This document shows positions 21,650-31,153 of a stretch of DNA of 64,000 nt, piece after piece. Position numbers and translations under genes: made by a program. Under the pieces are notes generated by a model, which saw only the letters and a program-made list of their open reading frames with translations, did not search any database and was not told the origin of the DNA. The DNA is from Fallopia convolvulus (lineage: Eukaryota; Streptophyta; Magnoliopsida; Caryophyllales; Polygonaceae), in assembly GCA_964016875.1 (NCBI GenBank), contig OZ024721.1:13870109-13934108 (forward strand). The letters are read 5' to 3'. The number at the start of each line of letters is the position of its first letter. Positions within the stretch are counted from its first letter, which is position 1.

Positions 21650-23803
21650 ATGTCGTCAGGAGAAGAAGATACGTCATCGAGCGATTATCATCCCGAGGAG
21701 GAAGATTCATCGTCAATCGATAGTTTCATAGCTGAGGATGAGGAAGGTATACCGGGAGAAGACTACGGAACCGATTCCGATGCATCAAGCGAGCCAGAAC
21801 AGGTATTTTTCAAAGAAACCATAATATTATGTTTTTAGGATAAAAACCTCCAATCCAAATATTTTGTTTAGGCTTTTTTCCCATTTACGAACGTAGTATA
21901 TTGAAAGTTAGGATAGTGTAATTTATAATATTTTGTTTTTACATTTTGAAATCATAGGTTGTCGGAATAGATTTTTCTATTGCTTTCCACTACGATGGGT
22001 TGTGGAGTGATCGAAGAGAAATGCTTGATTGAGCTAGACAAATTGCAATTTCGAAGAATTTTGTACTAGTCATAAAAACCTCAAATCCAAACAGGGTCAT
22101 ACTCGCTTGTGACCTAGCCGGTAGATATAGATGTGGCAAGAGGGTGTTGCCCGGACTGGAAAATAGGAGCATATATAAGCCACTTACCGATACTCCGACC
22201 AGGAAGTGTGGATGTCCGTTTGAATTGAATGGGATCCGCCTCAAGGGAAAAAATGGATGGGTCTTAACAGTAAAGTGCGGACAACACAATCATCGCCTCC
22301 CCACTAGTTTGTTAGCTCATCCATATGCGGGTCGATTGACAGCTGAGCAGAAGGAGTTTGTGAAAGAGAAGTTCCTATATCTAGCCACCCCGAAGATGGT
22401 ACTTCAAGAGTTGAGGTCAAGGTACCCGGGAAATGTGACCTCAATTAGACAAATCTACAATATGAGGGAGAAGTTACTTCTTGAGGATTGCGGAGAATTG
22501 ACGGTGACACAATGGTCTTTAAAGTTCTTGAAAGACCGAGGATACATTGTCCATCCAAGACGATTAAGGGGTTCTAATGTTATGAATGCCTTGTTTTTTG
22601 TGCACCCCACGAGTCTGCGCATGCTGAAGATGTTTCCCTATGTCGTCATTATGGACTCCACATACAAGACCAATAGGTATGTTATTTTAATCTTTAATCG
22701 ACTTGATTAGTATGTTTCCAGTATAAATGTTTAAAACAACTTGTTGTGCTAGGTACGGCATGCCTTTATTGGAGATGGTTGGCTTCACTTGCACCGGAAA
22801 TACATTCAGCATCGGGTTTGCATTTATTTCAAACGAAGATGTCGCTAGTTATAGGTGGGTGTTAACTCAATTGAAAGGCGTGTACGACGAGCTTGGAGTC
22901 CAGGTCAATTCAATCATGACAGATCGCGAGCAGGCTCTAATCAAGGTGATAAGTCAAGTTTTCGGGGATGGAGTCCAACATTTGTTGTGTTGGGTGCATA
23001 TCAGACACAAAATTCTGGCGTACGGCCTAAAGGTGTTTGCAAACGCTGAAAAACCACATGAGTTGTCACGCGGGTTTGCAAACGCTTGTTGGGTGCTCTT
23101 TTCGTCCACCACAGAGGCGACACTTGAAGAAAGGTATGTAGAATTGAAGAGAAGATGGCGACCGACGCTTATTGCATACGTGGAGAAGGTGTGGCTTAAT
23201 CCATTCAAGAAGAACATAGTTCGTGCTTAGACGGATCATACACTCCACTTTCAGACGAGAACCACCAATAGGTAATTTCATTTTTAGCATTTGAATTCAG
23301 TTTGAATTGTAGAAAGTGTATTCGTTCAATACTTAAACTTTGACATGTGTTTTTCAGGGTCGAATGGGATGCACGCTGTGCTGAAAAAGATATTGGATTC
23401 ATCTCGAGGAGGCTTCAACACCGTGATACTAAGGATTCACATCCAGATGCAATCTCAAACCAACACTTTGAGGACAACCATTGAGAGAACCAGAATACAG
23501 AAACCAACAAAATACAGACTACTGGCGAATAAGTTCAAAGCGTTGTTTCGTCCTATACGCGGACACGTTTCAAGGCAATGCCTAGGTAAGTTGTTAGACA
23601 TGTATTATGATATAGCAATTGAGTTGACGCAGGGTACACTCGATATGGAGTGCCACGACTACTTTTGGAGGGAATGTCACGGTCTTCCATGCAAGCATCG
23701 AGTTGCACACGCTATCATAACTAAAGTACCCATCGATCTGGAGGAGATACATCCTTTTTGGAGCCAACAAGTATTCAACCACCCGGGAGAAAACACACCT
23801 TGA
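21650..23803 (+). pseudogene. MULE (MURA-type) transposase
   Basis: Exon 1 (21650-21802) encodes an acidic N-terminus (MSSGEEDTSSSDYHPEEED). Exon 2 (21958-22676) has a zinc-binding WRKY/GCM1-type region (RKCGCPFELNG ... KCGQHNHRLP) and the first catalytic Asp in YVVIMDSTYKTNR. Exon 3 (22753-23271) holds MVGFTCTGNTFSIGFAFIS, the second Asp in SIMTDREQALIKV and the HLLCWVHIRHK block. Exon 4 (from 23358) has the SWIM-like C-terminal zinc finger (ECHGLPCKHRVAH). Lesions: TGA at 22030-22032 and TAG at 23228-23230, both where Trp is expected, and a one-base frame change at the start of exon 4. The enzyme would cut and join DNA at the TIRs; this copy cannot make it in full. Confidence 0.9.
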
Positions 23804-23810
23804 GCACGTA

Positions 23811-24746
23811 ATGGAAGAGTACGAGAGGGAGCAACAAAGACGGAAAGACAACGACAGTCGGAGCAAAGCAAATACATCGGCGCCATCCCGACCACGCGGA
23901 CGACCTAAAGGATCTAGGAATAAGAAACGGACCGGAGTTGGAGTTGATACGCCTCCGTTTGCGACCGCGCCTCCTAGCGCCGCTACCCCCGCCGATGGAA
24001 GCCATCGTGGCCCCCCGACGAGCGTCAAATGGCGCGGGGTTAACTTTGACATGGGTAATGTGGATAGTTTTGTATTTCCGTTCATTGATGATGCTAGAGA
24101 CGTGATGGGAGACGGTCATTGTGGTTTTCGGTCCCTTGCTTGCGTATTGGGGAGGCAAGAGGAGGAGTATTACAATATTCGATGGGAGCTTCAGGCAGAA
24201 TTGATGCGTAATAGAGATATGTATGAAGTCTTGTTCACTAGGGGCCTTACATCATTTGCTGATTTCTTGGAGCAGATCGGCCATGTGGAGTCTCCTTGCG
24301 CGAACAGATACTGGCTAGATATGCCGCTACACGGCCTTGTGTTTTCTACCTTTTATCAAGTGCCACTTGTGTTGTTATCCAGGGATCGAGGCTCCCACAC
24401 GTGTTTACCGTTGCGGATTTTTGGTAACAATCAAGGACATGGGATACCGCCACCAGTCGTTGCTATCGCCCACGTTGGTCAACGGGACCACTTCATACCG
24501 GTGAGAAATTTGTAATCACTTTTTTTAAGTTTTTTGTTTTTGTACATCTTGCTTTCGTATATGTGGCATAACATTTCTTTTTAGGTATGGCTTATGGGGA
24601 ACGCGCCTATCCCCCCACCTCCTCATGCATGGCGTCAATTTCATGACCCCAGCGCCGACTACTGGCTCGAGGCTCTTACCCCGAGGATTGACCATTGGAA
24701 GGCTTGCCGAAGGGACATCGGTCGGGATCCGGAGACATTTGCTTAG
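23811..24746 (+). pseudogene. OTU-like cysteine protease module with AT-hook
   Basis: Two exons, 23811-24500 and 24585-24746. The N-terminus is basic with an AT-hook core (RPRGRPKGSRNKK). Then comes the OTU domain: MGDGHCGFRSLA with the catalytic Cys, ALLEELLE-like spacing, WLDMPLHGLVFSTFY, and DHFIPV with the catalytic His split by the intron. The tail reads WLMGNAPIPPPPHAWRQF and ends PETFA. It opens in frame with LEHVMEEYEREQQRRKD just after the transposase SWIM region, so in the ancestor it was probably fused to the transposase; a one-base frame change between ~23750 and 23803 separates them here. OTU enzymes remove ubiquitin or related modifiers; the substrate here is unknown. The module itself is open from 23811 to its stop. 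Confidence 0.85.
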
Positions 24747-24925
24747 GACATGTGGCAAGATGGATTGTTATGGGATATGTACTTTATTAAGAAGAACATG
24801 TTTTCATATTTCATGTATTGTGTGCCCCGTTTAGGGGATTTATGAACTTTTTTAAGATGTTTCGATGTAAGTGGGTCGAGCTTTCCCCTGTTTGATGACT
24901 ACTAAGCTCAATTTATCTTAATTTT

Positions 24926-24931
24926 AATAAA
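24926..24931 (+). terminator. Poly(A) signal after the OTU module
   Basis: AATAAA about 180 bp after the stop codon at 24746. Confidence 0.45.
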
Positions 24932-25233
24932 AAACCCCTAGAGGGGACGAAGCGCATTCCCCTGTCATGTCTTACTCGTTTGAATTTTTACCTGTAATGT
25001 TAAGAGAACGAATCTTGTTGAAGTGAGATGAATTTCAAACTCATGCATGTCAGACTAGGTTTGCGAATCTTGTTGATGGGTCTGAAAAGGCAGAAACAAC
25101 AATGGCTCAAAGTGGAGACTGAAATGTTGAATTGTCATCTCGCCCTTCCCGCTTGGGGGAGGGAGAGCAATAATTTGGCTCAATGTGTAGGTATTTTTTT
25201 TAATAGTATAATATCTGTGTTTTCCACCACGGC

Positions 25234-25343
25234 GTAACAGAAGGCGCGCAATGGGCCCTCGTGTCTTCGCGAAATGGGCCTTCGAGCAGGCTCGAAGGCC
25301 CATTTCGCGGAGACACGAGGGCCCATTGCGCGCCTTCTGTTAC
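25234..25343. repeat. 110-bp near-perfect palindrome in the centre of the MULE
   Basis: Arms of 53 bp starting GTAACAGAAGGCGCGCAATG, one mismatch (TTC against TCC in GTGTCTTCGCG), loop CAGG. It is very GC-rich in an AT-rich setting and contains CGCGCAATGG and GCGAAATGG, close to the motif of the TIR palindromes. It lies between the OTU 3-prime end and the TATA box of the next gene. Confidence 0.92.
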
Positions 25344-25464
25344 CCCTTTCACCTAACTGGGTAATACCATTTTTACCAGTTCTGCGCATGCTTCTGAAAA
25401 CAGTATACCATCAGCTTTTCTAGTGACAAGACTTATGCATGCACATCTTCGAGCAAATTCCAAG

Positions 25465-25471
25465 TATAAAA
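25465..25471 (+). promoter_or_regulatory. TATA box of the small SUMO-like gene
   Basis: TATAAAA 94 bp upstream of the ATG at 25559, followed by a CT-rich leader. Confidence 0.6.
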
Positions 25472-25558
25472 TGAGACCTAAACCTTCTCCATTATTGCTC
25501 CACTCTCTATCAACCCTAAACTCTATACCGAAACCAGAATTTCATTATCAGCACACCA

Positions 25559-25871
25559 ATGGCTAAAAGGAAAGTGTGTTCATCGCGAACCTACCCCTTT
25601 GCTCCACCCATCATAAACTTCTCCATCGTCCACGTCCGTGGGGTGAGGGAGACAAAGACGGAATGGTCTGTGATACAAGGCGCATCAATAAAAAAACATC
25701 ATCATGAACTGGAGCGAAGCTGGCTATGGAGCAACACCAGTAAATTGTCGCTTCTTCTTGAACGACATCGATATAACACATCGCATCTACGCCAAAGAAA
25801 CGACGATGCAGCTTTGCCTAGCTGAAGGTGCCGAGATTCGGGCGATTGATGATATTTCGCCGGAGAATTAA
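25559..25871 (+). pseudogene. Small gene, SUMO/ubiquitin-like fold suspected, one frameshift
   Basis: ATG 25559 opens MAKRKVCSSRTYPFAPP, then INFSIVHVRG, ETKTEWSVIQGASIKK. At the A7 run (25689-25696) the likely frame moves by one base into IIMNWSEAGYGATPVN, CRFFLNDIDI, THRIYAKETTMQLCLAEGAEI and RAIDDISPEN, stop at 25869-25871. The order (two beta strands, Lys-rich helix start, CRFFLND strand, then Leu-x-x-x-x-Gly-x-Glu-Ile) matches the SUMO/Rad60-SLD pattern. The C-terminus has no Gly-Gly, so it could not be conjugated in the usual way. If the frame is not shifted, the product is an 88-residue protein of no known family. The sequence does not prove a function. Confidence 0.6.
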
Positions 25872-26335
25872 TGATGTGGTTTACTGTTATAAGTCACTTT
25901 TTATGGATCCAAGTGTTTTTTCAGTAAGTTGTTTATGGTGTAGGGTGTAAGTTGTTTATGGTTTTTTCAGTAAGTTGTTTATGGTGTAGGGTGTAAGTTG
26001 TTTATGGTTTTTTCAAGTGCCACTTGTTTAGTGGTATAAGTCATAATTGTTGTTTACGATTTTTTTGGTAAGTTGGTTGTAAACCCTAAACCCTACACAT
26101 TATAAAAATAATTGTATCTTGTAACAAGGTGAAAATAAGGTATCGGTTAGATCAATAATAAAATAATGGAGATAATCCAAAAACAATAAAAATAAAAACG
26201 TAAAGTACTAATGTATGTCATCCAAACCATCCAAAACATCCAAAATCAAGAATAGTAATGTGAAATGAAACCAACAATCCAAAACCACCAAAAATAGATA
26301 CATAAAGTACTAATGTATGTGTAATATGAAAGCAT
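25872..26335. repeat. Spacer with a 46-bp tandem repeat
   Basis: Two adjacent 46-bp units (25915-25960, 25961-26006) built around GTAAGTTGTTTATGG; the rest is AT-rich 3-prime sequence between the convergent SUMO-like and PMD genes. No gene seen. Confidence 0.7.
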
Positions 26336-29300
26336 CTAAGTCTGGCGCTCATGCGAGGTGCCGCTACCACTGCCGCGCTCGTGCACTGAATCCGGAAAGT
26401 GTCGGGTGGGCATCGGTGGGGGAGGCGGCGCGTCGGAATCTAGGATACTGAGCACGTGCCTGAGATGATGCGCATTCGGATGATTAGGCGGCATCTGTAG
26501 TATCTGGCTCCGGATATATCCCGCTGCGTGTTGTACCCTCTGCGCAAATAAAATCAAATCATATTAGTTTGTACACTCAAATATCAACTTAAACATACAA
26601 TTAAAAAAATATGTTCTTACCATCATGTCAGAAACTGCCGGTATCGGGTGAGGCACAGGAGGACGGGGGTCATCCTGGTGCGGCGAAGTCGGGTCGACGT
26701 ACACGTGAGATCGGGCCCTAAACCATGCCAAGTAGCCCTCTTCCACCTGCCATGCGTACTCGGCACGCTGCACATCCAACTCAATCAGGTGCTCCATACG
26801 CTGTGCCCAGTGAATGTCCGCCGGATCATATGAAACAATGTATGGGCGGTTCTGAATCGACTCATGCCGTACAACAATCGTAGGCTGCAATGGTGGAGGA
26901 GGGACGGTCTGTATGCGACTAAACTGGCGCAACGCCCTCTCTGGATGGTACGCCTCCTGTACCATATCAAGTACCAGGACGCCCCTGGGTGTGCTCGAAA
27001 TAACTCATGATCCATGTCTGAAACAATACTCATAAGATATTGAATCCAACCAAATTCGAAGAATGAAATATTTAGGCCGAAGCTTGTACCCTCATAATAA
27101 GAGCGCAACCCGATCATCCCCTAGCATCGGCGCGCGACGTCATGCCGAGCTCACGATACGCCCCCGCCACTAAACCCGCCCCCAAGCATATCGACCAGTC
27201 CTCTCGTGGTCGAATAGGAAGCCCAGTATCCACGTCTTGATACAATTCCCGGACTTGTCGACGAATAACGTCATCCCGAGAAAGTACCATAGAAACACAA
27301 TGGAAATGGTCGTTGGGGATGCGGCTCGCCTGCCCCTAAACATGTCCGACAGAATAGCTTTGATGGCACTGTTCGGGGCCTGTGTCTTCCAAGTGTGTGT
27401 TGTTTGTGGATCGAGGCCGAGCAAATCTCCTAAACGAGCCTCGAGCTCCAACGGATCCATCTGGGGTACCAGAGCGTCTCCATCTATAGGCACCCCGAAA
27501 ATGCGGTGCATGTCATGGAGGGTGATAGTAATCTCGCCCCACGGGAAGTGGAAGGTGTTGGTCTCTGGATACCAACGCTCCCGAAATGCAGAGATGAGAA
27601 TGTGGTCCATCGCGCCAAACTCCAGACCGATCAGCCCGGTGAGACCGCTCCGTTGTGCGAGGCCCCACCAAGAATCGGGACCTCCATGCATATACTGTCG
27701 AAACGAGCGTAAAGGATCCAAGTTCCTAGACCACACTCTAGTGACATGGAGATACTAAAAAGAGGAAAACAAGTTGAGTTAGAAAAACTAAACATTGCTT
27801 TCGAAAATAACTAAGTACTCGTAGTTTGGAAAAGTTTACGTACGGTACGGTCGTTCCAAATCCTGCGAGCCACGTGTGTGGAATACGTCGTCAACAGGCT
27901 GCTGTCAATAGGACCTCTCGGTTCGCCCTCCGCAGCGGGAGGGTCCTCAAAAGCGGCCCCTGCTGCTGGTGCAGGGGGCGGGGGTCCCTCCGCAGCGGGG
28001 GGAGGGGCAGACCCAGCTGGAACGTGAGGAGGGATGGGTGTTGCTGGAACGGGAGGAGGGGGAGACGGAAATGTGGATGTAAGCGGAGGAGCTGAGGGTC
28101 CCGCCATGGATGTAGTAGGATCGGTCAAAGAAGTAGGTGGAGGACTGGAAAAGACCAGTGGCGGTGGTGGGACATGGGTCGTGGTGGGAGGTGAAATAGA
28201 GATGGTGGCCTCGGATATGTGGTAATCGTCAACCGACAAATCCTCCGTTGTACCCACGGGAGCATCAAATTGTATCTTCTGCTCCGTGAAGGGCAGGTCG
28301 TCCCCTGCGACGTCATCTGGCAAGTCGTCCTGCAAGAGCTCCTCTGTAAAATCCACCTCCACCTCGACGGAGGGGTCTACATCTATCTCCGATGCATGCG
28401 TCAACTTCGGATCACTAGCTATCCGCTGCTGCTCGGTAGGCGGCACTCCGGCAAGTAACGCACGTGCAATATCGGCACACGTGAGCTTGGGCGCCTCCTT
28501 TTTCCTCCTCTTATCGAGGAGGACGGCGCTCAAGCTAGTGTGTACGTCCTTTAGGCGACAAGTTCAAATTAAATTAGTAAGTTTTCTATTAATTTTTTTT
28601 CTTTTATTTATGTAAAATTAGAAATTCACCCTATGAATATGAATTCAACTAATGAATTCGTCGTTTCTGTCGTAATTCAAAATCCGAACCAAAAACTCAT
28701 TTATCATTACTAATTTTATTTCAGTTTTCATTACGTTTGTAATGAAAATGATTATAATTCAAACTCTAAATATAACTGTAATTATTATTTTTAAAGCAAC
28801 AATTCAACCTACGACTATGAATTCATATTAAGTACAAGTTCATAACTAATAATTCAAAATCTAAATATAACTCTAAATTAAGACAAATAAATTAAGTAAA
28901 ACAACTAATAACAACAACAAAAAAATAAATATAAATAGGAATTTGAATAGTAAACAAATTATGAAATTAAATATCTTACTAAATAAGTGAAACTGATTTA
29001 CTCAATTATTTACGATTTTCTAACCTTGACAACAAATCTCAACCTTAACAAAAATAAGTTACAATTTTGTAAAAGTTTTTAAGATAACTTATAGTAATGT
29101 TCACTGAATTTAATTTAAATATTTCTCTATCTTAACTCTTAATCTTAACAATTTAGCTACAAATTTTAATAATCATTTTTCAAGATAATTCTAGATAATC
29201 ATGACCGAATTTTATAAAGGATTTTCTAACGTAGTCTTAACGCTAACCTATTTTTTAAATCATTATCCATTTTTTAACCGGTTGAAATTAAGTCAATTTC

Positions 29301-29809
29301 ATCACAATATCTCAATTTTATATTTTCATCTAACTGTAACCTTCACCAATTTAATGTAATATGTCTCATGTCAAAAAATTCCAAGTTTAAAATTTAGGGT
29401 AAAAGTAATATGAATTTAAAACGTACCTCAGCCGTAAATGTCGCTCGGGTGCGAATCTGACTACGAATCGGATCGGCTCGGTGAACGGTGGTGGCAACGG
29501 GCTCGGTGGGGGCGGCCGGATCTGCCGTCGCCGTGGTGGGGCTGGCCAGAGCATGAAGCGGCGCGCCAGTGGTGGGGCGGCCGAATCTGAGGTCCCATGG
29601 CTCGGGCCGGTCGGTTCAAGGGCGTGGGCAATCGGATCTGGGCTCCCATGGGTCGGGGTGGCCGGTACAAGAGCGGGGGCGGCCGGATCTGGGGTCCCAT
29701 GGGTCGGGCCGGCCAGTTCAAGGGCTTCCGACGTCGCGGGGGTGAGTTGCGACGCCGGTGGTGGTCCGACCGAAGCCGGCGAACGTTGTGGATCGGGGGT
29801 TTGGCTCAT
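26336..29809 (-). pseudogene. Plant mobile domain (PMD) protein carried by the MULE
   Basis: Minus strand. The first exon (29809-29427) is Pro-rich with three 16-residue repeats of the type GPTHGTPDPAAPALVP. The second (28548-27844) begins DVHTSLSAVLLDKRRKK, is acidic then Pro-rich, and ends in WNDRT. The third (27754 down to ~27180) is the PMD core: RVWSRNLDPLRSFRQYM, FRERWYPETNTFHFPWGEIT, DMHRIFGVPIDGDALVP, VFLWYFLGMTLFVDKSG. It then needs a one-base shift in a G run near 27175 and meets a TGA where Trp is expected near 27117. Later exons (down to 26621, and 26546-26336) read REAYHP-like, PPPPLQPTIVVRHESIQNR and YIRSQILQMPPNHPN. The phase between exons 1 and 2 does not close, so an exon is missed or the gene is broken there. 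PMD proteins of the MAIN/MAIL type act in silencing; relatives are known inside transposons. Confidence 0.8.
28549..29426. other. Long AT-rich intron (or lost exon) of the PMD gene
   Basis: About 880 bp, strongly AT-rich, between the first and second PMD exons. No open frame or repeat recognised. A small phase-correcting exon may be hidden here. Confidence 0.45.
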
Positions 29810-29914
29810 TTTTTGGGCTCGAGATGTGGTTTCGCGCGAGACGGGGTTTCGCAAGTGGGTGAGGTCGAAGGAAGAAGATGACAATGGCGGCCACTCGCGT
29901 CTCCTTTTAACCCT

Positions 29915-30237
29915 AAGGATCCGCGCAGGCCCGTTTCGTGCGGCCCTATAGGCGCGCAGGCCCGATTCGCGTGGCCCAAAGTTGACGGCGGCTCGCGTTT
30001 GCCCTAAACCCTAGTGCTCCGCGCAATGTCGTTTCGAGCGGCCCAATAGGCGCGCAAGCCCCTTTCGCGGGGCCCAACATCAATTTCCGAATCCCATTTT
30101 CCATTTTCCGCTTGACGGATTTGCCCTTCCACGCAACGCCATTTCGCGCGAAATGGCATTGCGCGGATATCTGTGTGCGCTTTTTAAAAAAACTGTGCGT
30201 ATGTACCCCGCGCTATTTATATGCTTAAATGCTTAAC
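29915..30237 (-). repeat. Right end of the MULE: subterminal motif array and TIR
   Basis: Five direct copies of CGCGCA(A/G)..CC.TTTCG-type sequence at about 29922, 29954, 30023, 30051 and 30131, each followed by a GGCCC-type block except the last. The last forms a 38-bp palindrome (30129-30166) that mirrors the one in the left TIR. Outer bases end in TTAAATGCTTAAC. Confidence 0.8.
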
Positions 30238-30266
30238 GTAAAAAATAAAAAGTAAAAATAAACAAA

Positions 30267-31136
30267 GGGAAATTCCAGTTGCTACCCTCGAGTTTTTGGC
30301 TTTTTCGAATGGTGCATTGAAAAAAAACTTATTCCGAGTGGTACCCTTGAACTTTTACAAAAGTCCGACTAGTGCCCTTACTTGTAAATTTTCGTTAGTT
30401 TATAACTAAATTAGTATGTTTTCTTATGAAAAAAATATCTTTTGTATTTAGTTAAATTAAAACAAAATTTTATTTCAATAACAATTAAAAAATCGTATAA
30501 AATAATAAATTAAAAATATTATATATATATTTGTCAAGTAGATTGTAAGTTGTATGATTTAAATTTTTAATTTTAAATTTTTTACAATATTTACATTAAA
30601 ATAAATATATTATATAATTAAAAATTTTCATGTAGGTTTTATATAATAATTTTGAATTTTTTAAAAAAGTAATAGAACTTTCATTATGGTGCTCTCAAGT
30701 TACATTAAAATTTTAATTTCTATCATTTTTTCAAAAATTGTCAAAATTACTATATAAAATCTACATGGAAAGTTTTAATCTTGAAATATATTTGTTTTAA
30801 TATAATTATTATAATATTTTTGGTTTTAACTTAAAAACTTTGAATTATACAACATAAAATCTACTTGACAAATATATATAATAAATTTTATTTTTATATT
30901 TTATATGAATTATTTTCATTGTTATTAAATTAAAATACTATTTTAATTTAATTAAATACAAAAATATTTTTTTCATTAGAAAATATACTAATTTAGCTAT
31001 AAACTAACGAAAATTTACAAGAAAGGACATCAACCGGACTTTTGCGAAAGTTCAGGGGTACCACTCGGAATAAGTTTTTTTTTCAGGGCACCACTCGAAA
31101 AAACCAAAAACTCGAGGGTCCCAACCGGAATTTCCC
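30267..31136. mobile_element. Fold-back (Mutator-like MITE) element, copy 2
   Basis: 870 bp, starts GGGAAATTCC and ends GGAATTTCCC, with the same long imperfect inverted-repeat structure and the same terminal text (CTACCCTCGAGTTTTTGGC) as copy 1 at 1437-2300. Flanks ATAAACAAA and ATAAAGAAA (30258-30266, 31137-31145) form a 9-bp duplication with one mismatch, the size expected for Mutator-type elements. Non-coding. Confidence 0.85.
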
Positions 31137-31153
31137 ATAAAGAAATTACATAA

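Larger units (their letters stand above)
21273..30237. mobile_element. Mutator-like element (MULE) with transposase, OTU, SUMO-like and PMD genes
   Basis: About 9 kb between inverted ends. The outermost GTTAAGCATTTAA is mirrored at 30225-30237. The strongest match is the inner TIR (GCGCACACAGATATCCGCGC, left at 21337, inverted at the right near 30155-30180) containing a 38-bp palindrome. Between the ends are four recognisable genes, three on the plus strand and one on the minus. No clear 9-bp target duplication is left, so the exact outer limits are uncertain by a few bases. All genes carry stops or frame changes, so this copy is decayed but structurally almost complete. Confidence 0.82.

Noticed and set aside
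27826..28615. Plus-strand Gly/Arg-rich frames
   Set aside because: They are the reverse of the Pro-rich PMD exon.
29461..29951. Plus-strand 156-residue Gly-rich frame
   Set aside because: Reverse of the Pro-rich first PMD exon; its repeats come from the 48-bp coding units.
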